Below are positions 33,667-42,791 of a stretch of 64,000 bases of DNA, piece by piece. Origin of the DNA: Erysipelothrix sp. HDW6A (lineage in GTDB: Bacteria; Bacillota_I; Bacilli_A; Erysipelotrichales; Erysipelotrichaceae); NCBI RefSeq assembly GCF_011400295.1, contig NZ_CP049859.1, positions 620,001-684,000 on the forward strand, written 5' to 3'. Within the stretch, counting starts at the first letter, position 1. Every line of letters begins with the position of its first letter. The position numbers were made by a program, and so were the translations under genes. The notes beneath the pieces are model-generated. The model had not been told where the DNA came from. It made no database searches and saw only the letters and a program-made list of their open reading frames with translations.

Positions 33667-34563
33667 TTAATCGTAAAGTGATTCAACTTCCCATTCGAGG
33701 ATTGTTCCGGTATTACCATCGATTTCAAACTCATATTCGAAGCCATCATAAATGATGGTTCCTTCATATTCAATACGGCCATTGTTATAATCTTCTTCGA
33801 TAATAATGTGATTGTCTTTAGCACCTGGTACTTTAGCCAATGCAATCTCTTTTGCCTTTGATAAAGAAACTGGTGATCCACCCGATGGTTTGTTTTTGAT
33901 ATCTATAGATTTTTTAATGATACGTCCATCAGCAATCGCAATGTCATAATCATATTCATTGTTACCAACTTTGAATTCAATTTCATAGATCAAGATATTA
34001 TTTTCTTTATCACGTTCGATTTCTTTATGTGTAACACTTGCACGATCAACACCTGCATCTTTTAATGCAATCGCATATGCTTGATCAGCAGTGATTTCAC
34101 CTGTAGAAGGTTTTTGATCAGTTGCTGGAGTATCAACACCTGGTTTTACATCAGGAATCACAACTGTAGGATTGTCATCGCTATTATCATTGATTTGTAC
34201 GTTGTTTAATGCATTATCGATAAGTTCTTGAATGTCGTCATCATCGTTACTGTTTTGCATGCTTGAGACAAGAATTTTCCCACTACTTGTTTCAATCTTA
34301 TAAACATAGGTACGATTATCATTCTTCATAATAATGAGATAATACGTTGGTTTCGCATCAATCAGTTTCTCAACCACAAACTGTGTGCTGTCTTTAGATA
34401 ATGAAGCGTGGGTTAAAGCAATTTCTTTTGCTTCTTCTAAAGTTACATTTTGATCCCCTGTTTGGGTAGGTATTGTACCTGAACCACTTCCATTTGGATT
34501 TGTAGCTGTACAGCCTGTTAATACAAGCATAGCAAGTAATAATGTTAGTAAGGTCTTCTTCAT
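33667..34563 (-). CDS. PepSY-domain lipoprotein
   Basis: 298 residues. Lipoprotein signal MKKTLLTLLLAMLVLTGC with Cys 18 as the lipidation site, a Gly/Ser/Pro-rich spacer, then three PepSY-like repeats (about 42-100, 155-218, 228-297), each with an alpha-beta-beta pattern such as LEEAKEIALTHA, ITADQAYAIALKDA and LSKAKEIALAKVPG. PepSY domains are thought to inhibit peptidases or act in the envelope. It follows the sensor kinase gene in the same orientation, a common pairing. Confidence 0.85.
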   Translation of the reverse strand: MKKTLLTLLLAMLVLTGCTATNPNGSGSGTIPTQTGDQNVTLEEAKEIALTHASLSKDSTQFVVEKLIDAKPTYYLIIMKNDNRTYVYKIETSSGKILVSSMQNSNDDDDIQELIDNALNNVQINDNSDDNPTVVIPDVKPGVDTPATDQKPSTGEITADQAYAIALKDAGVDRASVTHKEIERDKENNILIYEIEFKVGNNEYDYDIAIADGRIIKKSIDIKNKPSGGSPVSLSKAKEIALAKVPGAKDNHIIIEEDYNNGRIEYEGTIIYDGFEYEFEIDGNTGTILEWEVESLYD

Positions 34564-34633
34564 AATAAGTTCCTCTTTTCTTTCCTTGTGACTCTATTGT
34601 GTCATGCGAAGATTAAAATTAGATTAAAGAAAC

Positions 34634-35953
34634 TTAATCTTTAATAATTAATGTAAATGTTGTCGAAGTACCAAGTTCACTTGCAACTTGAATCTCCCAT
34701 CCTAAAGCATCAACTGCCATCTTCACAAAGGATAATCCCAGTCCTGAAGATTTTGAATCATGTCGTGCTTTATCACCTTGATAGAAACGATTCCATATTT
34801 GAGAAAGTGTTTCTTCACTCATGCCATCACCATTATCTTTGATCTTAATATGAAGTGTTCCGCGTACTCGTTGGGTACTAATATCTACACGGTCTGCTCC
34901 ATATTGAAATGAATTATTCACAAGATTTGTGAGAATCCTTCCGAATAGAGCTGTATCTGTTTGGATTATCTGGGTGTCAGGAATATCTAAGGTAATCTTT
35001 TGAAGGTCAAGCGTTGGCATCGCTTCAATTGTTTCTTTTAAGAAGACTGTTTCAATACTTTGTATATGTATGCTGTGGGATATCTGAGTCATGGATTCCA
35101 CTAAGGTCACCATCCATTGAGTTTGTTCATAGAGCCTTTGAATTAATGTTTGTGTTTCTAAATCTTCTTTATCAGAACGGAGTTTCATCAGTTCCACATC
35201 CAAGAGCATACCAGTAAGTGGTGTTCTTAGTTCGTGCGAAATATCATCAGTAAACTGACGTTCGCGGTCAAAGGCATCATCAAGTCTCTGCAACATATGA
35301 TTAAGAGTATGCACAAGCTTTCCTAACTCATCATTATTACTGGGTGCCTCAATTCTTAGTTTTAAGTCATTACCGTCACTAATTTCTTGAGCAGTCGTTC
35401 TCACCGCTTCAATTGGTTTAAAGATACGTTTCATGAGTCGCCATCCACCATATGCAGCAAGTAGAATCACAATTGGACCAATAATAAGCGACGCAAATAG
35501 AAACGATTGCAGTGTTGTGTTTGCGTTTGTATAGGAAGCAATACCACGAATGATGAGATTCTGTGGTGCTCCTTTGACTGCTACATCTAAGTCTTTGTAG
35601 ACAAAGCGATTTTGATTCGGGAGTTGAATGGATTGAAAGGTATTACTGAAGTTAGCATCTACAGGAAACTGACGTGGCGTGACACCGTATAATGTATTTC
35701 CATACTTATCATAAATCACAATCGTGACTGTATCATCAATCGATTGAATTCGATCATTATACTTAAGCACACCGTTTTCATACTTAATATAATCATGAGC
35801 TTTTGCGATGGCATTTGTTACTGATTCTTCTGTCTTATTTAAGAGACTGGATGAACTCATCGCATAAATAATGGACAAGGTACTCGCTAAGATAACGACC
35901 ATGAATGCAGTATACCAAAGGCTTATTCGTAATTTGTAAGGGAATCGTTTCAT
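34634..35953 (-). CDS. Sensor histidine kinase, OmpR partner class
   Basis: 439 residues: two membrane segments (about 12-32 and 150-172), HAMP, HisKA with the acceptor His in DISHELRTPLTG, and a HATPase domain (NLVNNSFQYG, DNGDGMSEE, GLGLSFVK). The start overlaps the end of the regulator gene by 4 bases. Partner of the regulator at 35950. Stimulus unknown; the PepSY lipoprotein downstream and the divergent surface operon suggest an envelope signal. Confidence 0.92.
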   Translation of the reverse strand: MKRFPYKLRISLWYTAFMVVILASTLSIIYAMSSSSLLNKTEESVTNAIAKAHDYIKYENGVLKYNDRIQSIDDTVTIVIYDKYGNTLYGVTPRQFPVDANFSNTFQSIQLPNQNRFVYKDLDVAVKGAPQNLIIRGIASYTNANTTLQSFLFASLIIGPIVILLAAYGGWRLMKRIFKPIEAVRTTAQEISDGNDLKLRIEAPSNNDELGKLVHTLNHMLQRLDDAFDRERQFTDDISHELRTPLTGMLLDVELMKLRSDKEDLETQTLIQRLYEQTQWMVTLVESMTQISHSIHIQSIETVFLKETIEAMPTLDLQKITLDIPDTQIIQTDTALFGRILTNLVNNSFQYGADRVDISTQRVRGTLHIKIKDNGDGMSEETLSQIWNRFYQGDKARHDSKSSGLGLSFVKMAVDALGWEIQVASELGTSTTFTLIIKD

Positions 35954-36624
35954 TCAGTACTCCTTATGATGTATCCGGCACCACGTACTGTCTGAATCAG
36001 TTTCGGTTCAAAGCCATCATCAATCTTCTTACGTAGGTAATTAATATAGACATCCACGATATTGGATGCTCCTTCATAGTCAAGGTCCCAGGCATGTTCG
36101 AGGAGTTGTTCTCGCGTTACGACAGTGTTTTTATGTCGCACCAAATATAAAAGAATTGCGTATTCTTTGGATGAGAGATCAATTTCTTGATTTTCTCGAC
36201 GTACAGAACGTGTCGAGTTATTAATTTCTAGAGTTCCAAGGGTGTAGATGTCGGTGCCTTTATTATCGTAACGGCGTAAGAGCACTCGAATTCGTGCTAG
36301 TAGTTCTTCCATGGAAAAAGGTTTAACGAGATAATCATCCCCGCCGAGATCAAGTGCCTTTATCCTGTCATCTACATGTTGCTTTGCAGATAGAAATAGC
36401 ACAGGCTTTGTAAAGCCATTCTTTCGTACTGTTTCCACAACAGTAAAGCCATCTACAAGTGGCATCATAATATCGAGTACGACACAGTCATAATCAATAG
36501 CAGCAATATAATCAATAGCATCTTGACCATTGAAAACGGAGTCTACCTGATAGCCTCCAACTTTTAATACTTGTGTAATTGTATCGTTTAAACTTTGATG
36601 ATCTTCCACAACTAATAGTCTCAT
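35950..36624 (-). CDS. Response regulator, OmpR/PhoB family
   Basis: 224 residues: receiver domain (VVEDHQSLND acidic pocket, phospho-Asp in VVLDIMMPLVDG near residue 51, Lys in LVKPF) and a winged-helix DNA-binding domain (about 128-222, EYAILLYLVRHKNTVVTREQ... with DVYINYLRKKID). First gene of the minus-strand operon. The 190-base gap to the divergent VTC operon contains a CGTCACA direct repeat (36739, 36772) that could be its site. Confidence 0.92.
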   Translation of the reverse strand: MRLLVVEDHQSLNDTITQVLKVGGYQVDSVFNGQDAIDYIAAIDYDCVVLDIMMPLVDGFTVVETVRKNGFTKPVLFLSAKQHVDDRIKALDLGGDDYLVKPFSMEELLARIRVLLRRYDNKGTDIYTLGTLEINNSTRSVRRENQEIDLSSKEYAILLYLVRHKNTVVTREQLLEHAWDLDYEGASNIVDVYINYLRKKIDDGFEPKLIQTVRGAGYIIRSTE

Positions 36625-36814
36625 ATGTCCACCCCTCTGTGTACAGTTCTATTGTAAACTGCCTTGGTGAAATGTCAATTTTATTAAGAATAAACATTAA
36701 ACTATGCATACTATTTATACACGGCATTAAAGAAGGTTCGTCACATTAAGGTACCTAATCGTTCATTCAACCGTCACACATCAAACTTAGTATTTGACTG
36801 TGAGGAGGGTAGAC
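36625..36814. promoter_or_regulatory. Divergent promoter region between the two-component system and the VTC operon
   Basis: 190 bases. CGTCACA occurs at 36739-36745 and 36772-36778, 33 bases (about three turns) apart, on the VTC side. I see no defensible -35/-10 pair. A shared control region for both operons is likely from the layout. Confidence 0.35.
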
Positions 36815-37513
36815 ATGAGTAAATATACAGCGACATTCTCAAGAAATGAGATTAAGTTTGTCTTTGACAGTTCAAAGCGACAAAAACTGGAACAATTACT
36901 AAATCGCTATTTAGTTAGTGATCAGTATGGCGAACATACCATCTGTAATGTGTATTTTGATAATGAATACGATGAATCAATAATCCAGTCACAAGAGAAA
37001 CCACTTTATAAAGAGAAGGTAAGACTCCGTAGCTACAACGTACCCAATGAATACTCAAAAGTATATTTGGAAGTAAAGAAGAAGTTCTGTGGCGTTGTCT
37101 ATAAGAGACGTCTTGAGATTGAACTTAAGGAAGCTAATGACTACGCGTTTGCGAATAAACTTCCAAGGGATTCATCGCAAACATTTCAGGAAATTGATTA
37201 TGTATGTACCAATCAGAATCTACAACCAGCAATGTATATTGCCTATGATCGCATTGCCTATACTGACGAATATCCTGATGGACTTCGGGTAACTTTAGAT
37301 AAGAATGTTCGTTGGCGTGATACGGATCTGAAAATGGAACACGGAGATTATGGAAATGTTCTAAATCCAGATGAGATCATTATGGAAATTAAGACAAGTA
37401 CAAGCATTCCAAACTGGTTAGCGGAAGGCTTAAGTGAGTTACAGATTTACACATCGTCATGTTCAAAGTATGGGCGATGTTATCAAGAAAGAATTGAGGG
37501 AATCAAGCAATGA
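36815..37513 (+). CDS. VTC-domain protein (polyphosphate-polymerase fold)
   Basis: 232 residues; ATG 36815 has GGAGGGT 6 bases upstream. The VTC domain signature is seen in RNEIKFVFDSSKR, the basic strand VRLRSYN, EVKKKFCGVVYKRR and the terminal IMEIKTS. In yeast Vtc4 this tunnel fold makes polyphosphate; bacterial stand-alone homologues are uncharacterised. It overlaps the DUF4956 gene by 4 bases, a conserved pairing in Firmicutes. Confidence 0.85.
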   Translation: MSKYTATFSRNEIKFVFDSSKRQKLEQLLNRYLVSDQYGEHTICNVYFDNEYDESIIQSQEKPLYKEKVRLRSYNVPNEYSKVYLEVKKKFCGVVYKRRLEIELKEANDYAFANKLPRDSSQTFQEIDYVCTNQNLQPAMYIAYDRIAYTDEYPDGLRVTLDKNVRWRDTDLKMEHGDYGNVLNPDEIIMEIKTSTSIPNWLAEGLSELQIYTSSCSKYGRCYQERIEGIKQ

Positions 37514-38178
37514 TATTTGAAAGTATTACAAACACTACAATGACACTCGAAACGATTATGATTAGTTCAATAGTCTCGCTAATCCTTGGGATTGCGATCG
37601 CATGGACATACATGTATAAGAATACCTATACTAAGAATTTCGTAGTGACACTAGCACTTTTACCTGTGATGATTCACGTGGTCATTATGATGGTAAATGG
37701 CAATCTAGGAACAAGTGTTGCGGTTTTAGGAACCTTTAGTTTAATCCGTTTTCGATCAGTTGCGGGAACTGCTAAAGATATTGGAAGCATCTTCTTCGCA
37801 ATGGTTATTGGATTGGCAACAGGAATAGGGTATTTAACTTTCGCTGTTTTCATTACGATACTTATTTGTATCATGATGTTGGCACTGAATAGCTCATCAT
37901 TTGGTGAACAACACAGTCACCAAAGAGATCTAAAAATCACTATTCCGGAATCTTTAAACTATGAAGGGGTATTTGATGATGTCTTTATGAAATACACAGA
38001 CGAGATTATACTCACCAAAATCAAGACAACCAACATGGGAAGTCTCTTTGAACTGCAATATCGAATTCGTTTAAAAGACACGCAAGAGGTAAAACAATTC
38101 ATTGATGATTTGCGGGTGCGAAATGGTAACCTTGCGATTGTGTGCAGCTTGCCTTCAACAGAAGTTGGAAGTTTGTAG
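37510..38178 (+). CDS. DUF4956 family membrane protein
   Basis: 222 residues: three or four membrane segments in the first 125 residues, with the family core GTFSLIRFRSVAGTAKDIGS, then a cytosolic C-terminal domain (ferredoxin-like pattern). Translationally coupled (ATGA) to the VTC gene. Probably a membrane partner of the VTC protein; no mechanism known. Confidence 0.85.
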   Translation: MIFESITNTTMTLETIMISSIVSLILGIAIAWTYMYKNTYTKNFVVTLALLPVMIHVVIMMVNGNLGTSVAVLGTFSLIRFRSVAGTAKDIGSIFFAMVIGLATGIGYLTFAVFITILICIMMLALNSSSFGEQHSHQRDLKITIPESLNYEGVFDDVFMKYTDEIILTKIKTTNMGSLFELQYRIRLKDTQEVKQFIDDLRVRNGNLAIVCSLPSTEVGSL

Positions 38179-38188
38179 GTGATTAATT

Positions 38189-39982
38189 ATGAGAAAAAAG
38201 AATGTAGGAATCATGTCTGTAACAGTATTGGTGCTTCTTGCAGCAATCACTATATGGATGAGTGTTACGAAGAATGAAAGTAGTGAACCTTTAGATGAGA
38301 TTGCTCAAACTGAAGAGAAACCGAATGAAGTGAGTTCATCTAACATCAACTATGAGTTTGATACAAAGTATGAAGATGAAACCTGGGATGACAGTACTGC
38401 AAAACACATTACGCTTAATGGTAATTCAACAAGCATTGAGGGCCAAGGAATAAGCCAAGTGGGCAATACACTTCGTATTCAAAAGGCTGGTGACTATGTA
38501 TTTACTGGAACTTCAACTAATTTACAGATTCATGTGAATGTCCAAGATACAGAAACAGTACGAATTATCCTCAATGGTGTGACGATGACACACGCAAGTT
38601 CAGCAATTGTTTACAGTGAAAATGCTGACAATACAGTAATAACACTAGCGAAGAATACGACAAACACATTGAGTGATGGGGATACCTACACAGGCATGAA
38701 TGAAAAAGAAGAACCCAGTGCAACAATCTTCTCCAATGATGATTTAATCTTTAATGGTAGTGGAGAGTTGGTACTTAAAGGGAACTTTAAGAATGGTATT
38801 CAGACAGATGATGATCTCGTTATTATGGATGGGAAATATCAGATACATGCAAAGAACGATGGTATCAAAGGTAAAGATAGTGTCGCAATCAAACAGGGGT
38901 CATTCATGATAACTGCTGATGGTGATGGTATTCAAGCAAGCAATGCTACAGATACAAGTAAGGGTTGGCTCTACATTAAAGATGCTACCGTAGATATCAA
39001 TGCCTTGGGTGATGGCCTGCAAGCCGAAACTCACTTACAAATTGATGCAGGAAATTATAAAATTGTGACTCTTGAAAACACGACTGATTCAAGTAATAAA
39101 GGACTGAAAGCTTCTGCTTCTCTTACAGTTAATGGTGGATACTTTGAACTTACAACAGTAGATGATTCAATCCACAGTAACGGTAATGTTACCATAAACA
39201 ATGGTACTTATTTAATAAATACAGAAGATGATGGAATGCATGCTGATAATGCTTTAGTAATCAATGGTGGAACAATCCACGTTCAGTCCAGCTATGAAGG
39301 CTTAGAAGGTGCTCAGGTAACCATTAATGATGGAATCATATCCATAGTAGCGCAAGATGATGGTATTAACTCTGCAGGCGGAAATGATGTTCAAGAAGAA
39401 CAAGGACGCCGTATGGATCACTTTGCTTCTCGAGGTGACTATCCAATTCAAATTAATGGCGGAACGATTACTGTAAATGCTAATGGTGATGGGATTGATG
39501 CAAATGGGAATCTTGAAATCAACGGTGGTGATATCACAGTCTTTGGTCCTACACAAGGCGGGAATGGGTACTTAGATTACGATGGTGTAGCAAGCATTAC
39601 TTCAGGAACGCTGTTTGCTTCTGGAACATCAGATATGATGCAAGGAATGTCAGAAGATTCAAGTCAAGCGTCATTCGCACTCGTCCTTGATCAAAGATAC
39701 AGTGCTCAATCCCTTCTTGAAATCAAAGATGACAATGGTAACCTCCTCTTTAGTAAAGAAGTCATGAAAGACTTCAATGCCTTTATCTACAGTGGTTCAA
39801 ATCTCAATGTTGGAGATACAGTTCATGTTAGCGTTAATGGTAGTGAGGTATCGTCAATCACACTGAACTCAGTAATGACAAATGTCTCACAAAACGGTCA
39901 AAATGTACCGATGAATCAAGGCCCACAAGGAGACAGAAATCAAGGAGGTCAGCGACCAGGGGAACAAAAACCACGAATGTAG
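38189..39982 (+). CDS. Secreted beta-helix carbohydrate-binding protein, Cthe_2159-like (DUF4353)
   Basis: 597 residues: N-terminal signal/anchor (about 5-25), then repeated parallel beta-helix turns of the type GDGIQASN, DDSIHSNGNVTINNG, DDGMHADNALVINGG, DGIDANGNLEINGG, matching the DUF4353 family whose Clostridium thermocellum member binds acidic polysaccharides with calcium. A Gln/Gly/Pro-rich tail ends the protein, without LPXTG. Third gene of the VTC-DUF4956 operon; this triad recurs in Firmicutes, often beside a two-component system, as here. Confidence 0.82.
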   Translation: MRKKNVGIMSVTVLVLLAAITIWMSVTKNESSEPLDEIAQTEEKPNEVSSSNINYEFDTKYEDETWDDSTAKHITLNGNSTSIEGQGISQVGNTLRIQKAGDYVFTGTSTNLQIHVNVQDTETVRIILNGVTMTHASSAIVYSENADNTVITLAKNTTNTLSDGDTYTGMNEKEEPSATIFSNDDLIFNGSGELVLKGNFKNGIQTDDDLVIMDGKYQIHAKNDGIKGKDSVAIKQGSFMITADGDGIQASNATDTSKGWLYIKDATVDINALGDGLQAETHLQIDAGNYKIVTLENTTDSSNKGLKASASLTVNGGYFELTTVDDSIHSNGNVTINNGTYLINTEDDGMHADNALVINGGTIHVQSSYEGLEGAQVTINDGIISIVAQDDGINSAGGNDVQEEQGRRMDHFASRGDYPIQINGGTITVNANGDGIDANGNLEINGGDITVFGPTQGGNGYLDYDGVASITSGTLFASGTSDMMQGMSEDSSQASFALVLDQRYSAQSLLEIKDDNGNLLFSKEVMKDFNAFIYSGSNLNVGDTVHVSVNGSEVSSITLNSVMTNVSQNGQNVPMNQGPQGDRNQGGQRPGEQKPRM

Positions 39983-40039
39983 TATCGTAAGAAACCGTAA
40001 GAATGATATACTTGTCTCAAAGATAAATGGGGGACTTGT

Positions 40040-40699
40040 ATGACAAAAATAGAAAGATTAAGAGAGCTGCTCGATAACCATCGAGATGAAGAACGTGCCG
40101 AGAAGATGGCTGCATACATGAAGGGTAATTTTAAGTTTTATGGGTTACCTTCTCCAGACCGCAAGAAAATCACGAAGGACTTCATTAAAGAAGAGAAACA
40201 AAGCAAAGTCATTGATTGGGATTTTCTTTATCAGTGCTATGAAGAAGACGAACGAGAATGTCACTATATAGCTATCGACATCCTAATAGCAATGCGTAAG
40301 CATCTGACATATGAAGATATCGATAAGATATTACCTTTCATTAAGAATCAACAATGGTGGGATACCATCGATGCTTTAGACGCGGTAATCGGAGGAATTG
40401 GTCTTGTAGATGAAAGAGTCTGTGATCTGATGATACAGTGGTCGCAAGATGATGATATGTGGTTTAGACGCCTTGCAATTGACTTCCAACTTGCATATAA
40501 GGACCAAACCAATACAGATGTGTTAGAAGCAATAATCCTTAATAATCTAGGAAGCACCGAGTTCTTTATCAATAAGGCAATCGGATGGAGTCTTCGTGAG
40601 TACTCTAAAGTAAATCCAGAGTGGGTAAAAGACTTCATTCGAAGGCATCATGAATCCATGAGTCCTTTGAGTATTCGTGAAGCAAGTAAGTATATTTGA
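40040..40699 (+). CDS. DNA alkylation repair enzyme, AlkC/AlkD-like HEAT protein
   Basis: 219 residues of helical repeats with the family landmarks YGLPSPDRKKITKDF, WWDTIDALDAVIG and WFRRLAIDFQLAYK; the last part FINKAIGWSLREYSKVNP is also typical. AlkD-type glycosylases remove bulky cationic alkyl bases. GGGGGA SD. Followed by a terminator; unrelated to neighbours. Confidence 0.88.
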   Translation: MTKIERLRELLDNHRDEERAEKMAAYMKGNFKFYGLPSPDRKKITKDFIKEEKQSKVIDWDFLYQCYEEDERECHYIAIDILIAMRKHLTYEDIDKILPFIKNQQWWDTIDALDAVIGGIGLVDERVCDLMIQWSQDDDMWFRRLAIDFQLAYKDQTNTDVLEAIILNNLGSTEFFINKAIGWSLREYSKVNPEWVKDFIRRHHESMSPLSIREASKYI

Positions 40700-40730
40700 A
40701 GAGACAAGTAAGCTTGTCTTTTCTTTTTTT
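40700..40730 (+). terminator. Terminator after the alkylation repair gene
   Basis: Arms AGACAAG (40702-40708) and CTTGTCT (40713-40719), 4-base loop, then a long T-rich tract. Confidence 0.8.
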
Positions 40731-40878
40731 GGTTTTGATCTAATGAGCGAAGATAAGTTCAATAACATCATTTCCGAAATTGAAAAAGAAATACTAAATA
40801 CTGGAAATATTATGAAAAACTGATTTAATGTCGAGGTACTCACTGAGTTATAATGATTCTAGTAAGGTGGTCATGTGT

Positions 40879-41217
40879 ATGAAACGAGTTTGGAAAGTAT
40901 TGTTTTGGATTAGTTTAGTTGTTGGTCTTTTGTTCCTGTCTGAAGTAGCCATAGAGCTTTTCTATGAATTCATCTTAGATGGTGGTGGAGGAAGTGAATA
41001 CTTCACTTATAGATTTACTATTGGGACAGTAGGGATATTGTTATTTGTACTTGCTATAGCTATTGGTTCTAAACAAGGCTTCCTCGATGAAATGCTTAGA
41101 AAGGATAAGGAAGAACCTTATGAGGCACCATACCACTATATCAAAGCGAAAAAAGAACAGAAAAATGATTCAAATAGAGAAGAAACTGTGCAAAGTGACA
41201 GCACAAAAGACGCTTAA
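40879..41217 (+). CDS. Hypothetical two-helix membrane protein
   Basis: 112 residues from ATG 40879 (AAGGTGG 8 bases upstream; two earlier in-frame starts lack spacing). Two membrane segments (about 5-27 and 48-68) with a short acidic/Gly loop LDGGGGSEYF between, and a charged, hydrophilic tail rich in Lys/Glu. No family recognised. It stands alone just before the uracil permease leader, which has its own promoter. Confidence 0.6.
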   Translation: MKRVWKVLFWISLVVGLLFLSEVAIELFYEFILDGGGGSEYFTYRFTIGTVGILLFVLAIAIGSKQGFLDEMLRKDKEEPYEAPYHYIKAKKEQKNDSNREETVQSDSTKDA

Positions 41218-41239
41218 AGATGCTATTTGAATAAAAGGA

Positions 41240-41268
41240 TTGCATCTTGAATAATATTTGATTATAAT
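41240..41268 (+). promoter_or_regulatory. Promoter of the uracil permease gene
   Basis: TTGCAT (41240-41245) and TATAAT (41263-41268) separated by 17 bases; start expected near 41275, just before the PyrR-binding element. Confidence 0.7.
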
Positions 41269-41281
41269 AGGACAAAGAGGT

Positions 41282-41358
41282 CCTTTAAATTGATCCAGAG
41301 AGGTCAACAAGGCGTTATTAACTTTAATAACACAAGGGCTAACTTTAGCCCTTTTTTT
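41282..41358 (+). ncRNA. PyrR-dependent attenuator upstream of the uracil permease
   Basis: TTTAAATTGATCCAGAGAGG followed by TCAACAAGG is a textbook PyrR-binding loop (41284-41312). The terminator AAGGGCTAA/TTAGCCCTT (41334-41353) with T7 lies downstream, and a third hairpin GTTATTA/TAATAAC (41314-41331) lies between. UMP-bound PyrR would promote termination. Confidence 0.88.
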
Positions 41359-41389
41359 GTGCAAATCAGGACCCTTATAGGAGGAAGAA

Positions 41390-42730
41390 ATGGAAAAGAA
41401 AAATACAGTAATGGGTTATCTCCCAGATGAGAAACCAACTTTAGGGAAGATGATTCTCTTTGCAATTCAACAAATCTTAGTAATGTTCCCAGCAACAGTT
41501 ATGGTTGCTTTACTAACAGGGTTCCACGTTTCAACTACAATCTTCGCAAGTGGATTTGCGACACTTTGTTTCTTATTTATAACTAAAGGTAAGATTCCAT
41601 TGTATTATGGATCAAGCTTCTCTTACATTACCGCAATCGTGGGGATTACAGGCGGTGCTGCAGGTGCTATATCAGCAGGGGCAACAGCTCCAGATGCTTT
41701 AATCTCACAAGCGCAGTTTGGTATTATTGCTTCAGGTTTTGTTTCAATCGCTGCAGGACTTGTCGTAAATAAATTCGGTCAAGAAAAAATTGAAAAATTC
41801 TTACCTGCAACTGTAACAGGAAGTATCGCAATAATTATCGGTCTATCCTTAGCAGGTAGTGCAATGACAGGTGCAATCGGATATGATGCAGCTACAAACA
41901 CAATGGATACCAATTCATTAATCGTAGCGTTTGTAACCTTAACAGCAACAGTTCTATTCTCTGTATATGTTAAGAAAGGTGTTCTTGGACAATTACCTAT
42001 CTTAATGGGTATCGGAGTAGGTTATGCATTAAGTCTTGCACTAAATATGGTTGATTTTAGTCAAGTAATGGCAAATGGCGTAATCGCTACACCGCACTTT
42101 ACGTTACCAAAACCTAACTTAGAAGCAGTATGGGCAATCATGCCAATTGCTATCGCAACAATTCCAGAATCAACAGCTCACTTATTCCAACTTGATATTT
42201 ATGTAAACAACCTTGCAAAAGAAAAAGGTGTTACTAAGAAATATGATATCGCTGATAAGCTTGGCTCAAACTTAATTGGAGACGGTGTTGGTGATATTGT
42301 AAGTTCGATGTTTGGTGGACCTGCAGGAACAAACTATGGTGAAAACATTTCAACAATGGCAATCACTAATAACTTCTCAGTATATGTACTAGGTGCAGCA
42401 GCAGTTCTTACCATGATTATTTCATTCATTAGCCCACTTGCAGCTTTAGTTACATCCGTACCAAGTGCAGTTATCAACGGTGCTGGAGTTTACTTATTCG
42501 GTGTTATTGGTGCTCAAGGTATCGCAATCTTAATCAATAAAGAAGTTGACCTCTTTGATGCTAAGAACTTAGCTATCATTGCTATTATCTTAGTTGTAGG
42601 TCTTGGTGGAAACTTTGCCTTCCCAGGTGGTATGATTCCAGTTGGCACAATGCAACTACCAGCAATCGCAACAGCTTCAATTCTAGGGATCTTCTTCAAC
42701 ATCATGTTGAACATTAAGAAAACTAAATAA
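41390..42730 (+). CDS. uraA: Uracil permease (nucleobase:cation symporter-2 family)
   Basis: 446 residues, about 14 membrane segments, UraA/PyrP type: YYGSSFSYITAIVGI and the NCS2 signature with the essential Glu in IPESTAHLFQLD, plus the FGGPAGTNYGENIS loop. Imports uracil with protons. Controlled by the PyrR attenuator, the same signal as pyrFE, so uracil uptake and UMP synthesis are co-regulated. Good SD (AGGAGG). Confidence 0.92.
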   Translation: MEKKNTVMGYLPDEKPTLGKMILFAIQQILVMFPATVMVALLTGFHVSTTIFASGFATLCFLFITKGKIPLYYGSSFSYITAIVGITGGAAGAISAGATAPDALISQAQFGIIASGFVSIAAGLVVNKFGQEKIEKFLPATVTGSIAIIIGLSLAGSAMTGAIGYDAATNTMDTNSLIVAFVTLTATVLFSVYVKKGVLGQLPILMGIGVGYALSLALNMVDFSQVMANGVIATPHFTLPKPNLEAVWAIMPIAIATIPESTAHLFQLDIYVNNLAKEKGVTKKYDIADKLGSNLIGDGVGDIVSSMFGGPAGTNYGENISTMAITNNFSVYVLGAAAVLTMIISFISPLAALVTSVPSAVINGAGVYLFGVIGAQGIAILINKEVDLFDAKNLAIIAIILVVGLGGNFAFPGGMIPVGTMQLPAIATASILGIFFNIMLNIKKTK

Positions 42731-42738
42731 AGACATAA

Positions 42739-42779
42739 AGAAAAGGGTATGGGATCGTTAATGATCTCATACCCTTTTA
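42739..42779. terminator. Convergent terminator of uraA and the small minus-strand gene
   Basis: Arms AAAAGGGTAT (42741-42750) and ATACCCTTTT (42769-42778) with additional inner pairing GATC/GATC; runs of T on both strands. Confidence 0.85.
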
Positions 42780-42791
42780 CTGTTTGGTAGA

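Noticed and set aside
40743-40823. 26-codon frame MSEDKFNNIISEIEKEIL-like after the alkylation repair gene
   Set aside because: Looks protein-like but has no SD and directly follows a terminator; could be a gene fragment, insufficient for a call.
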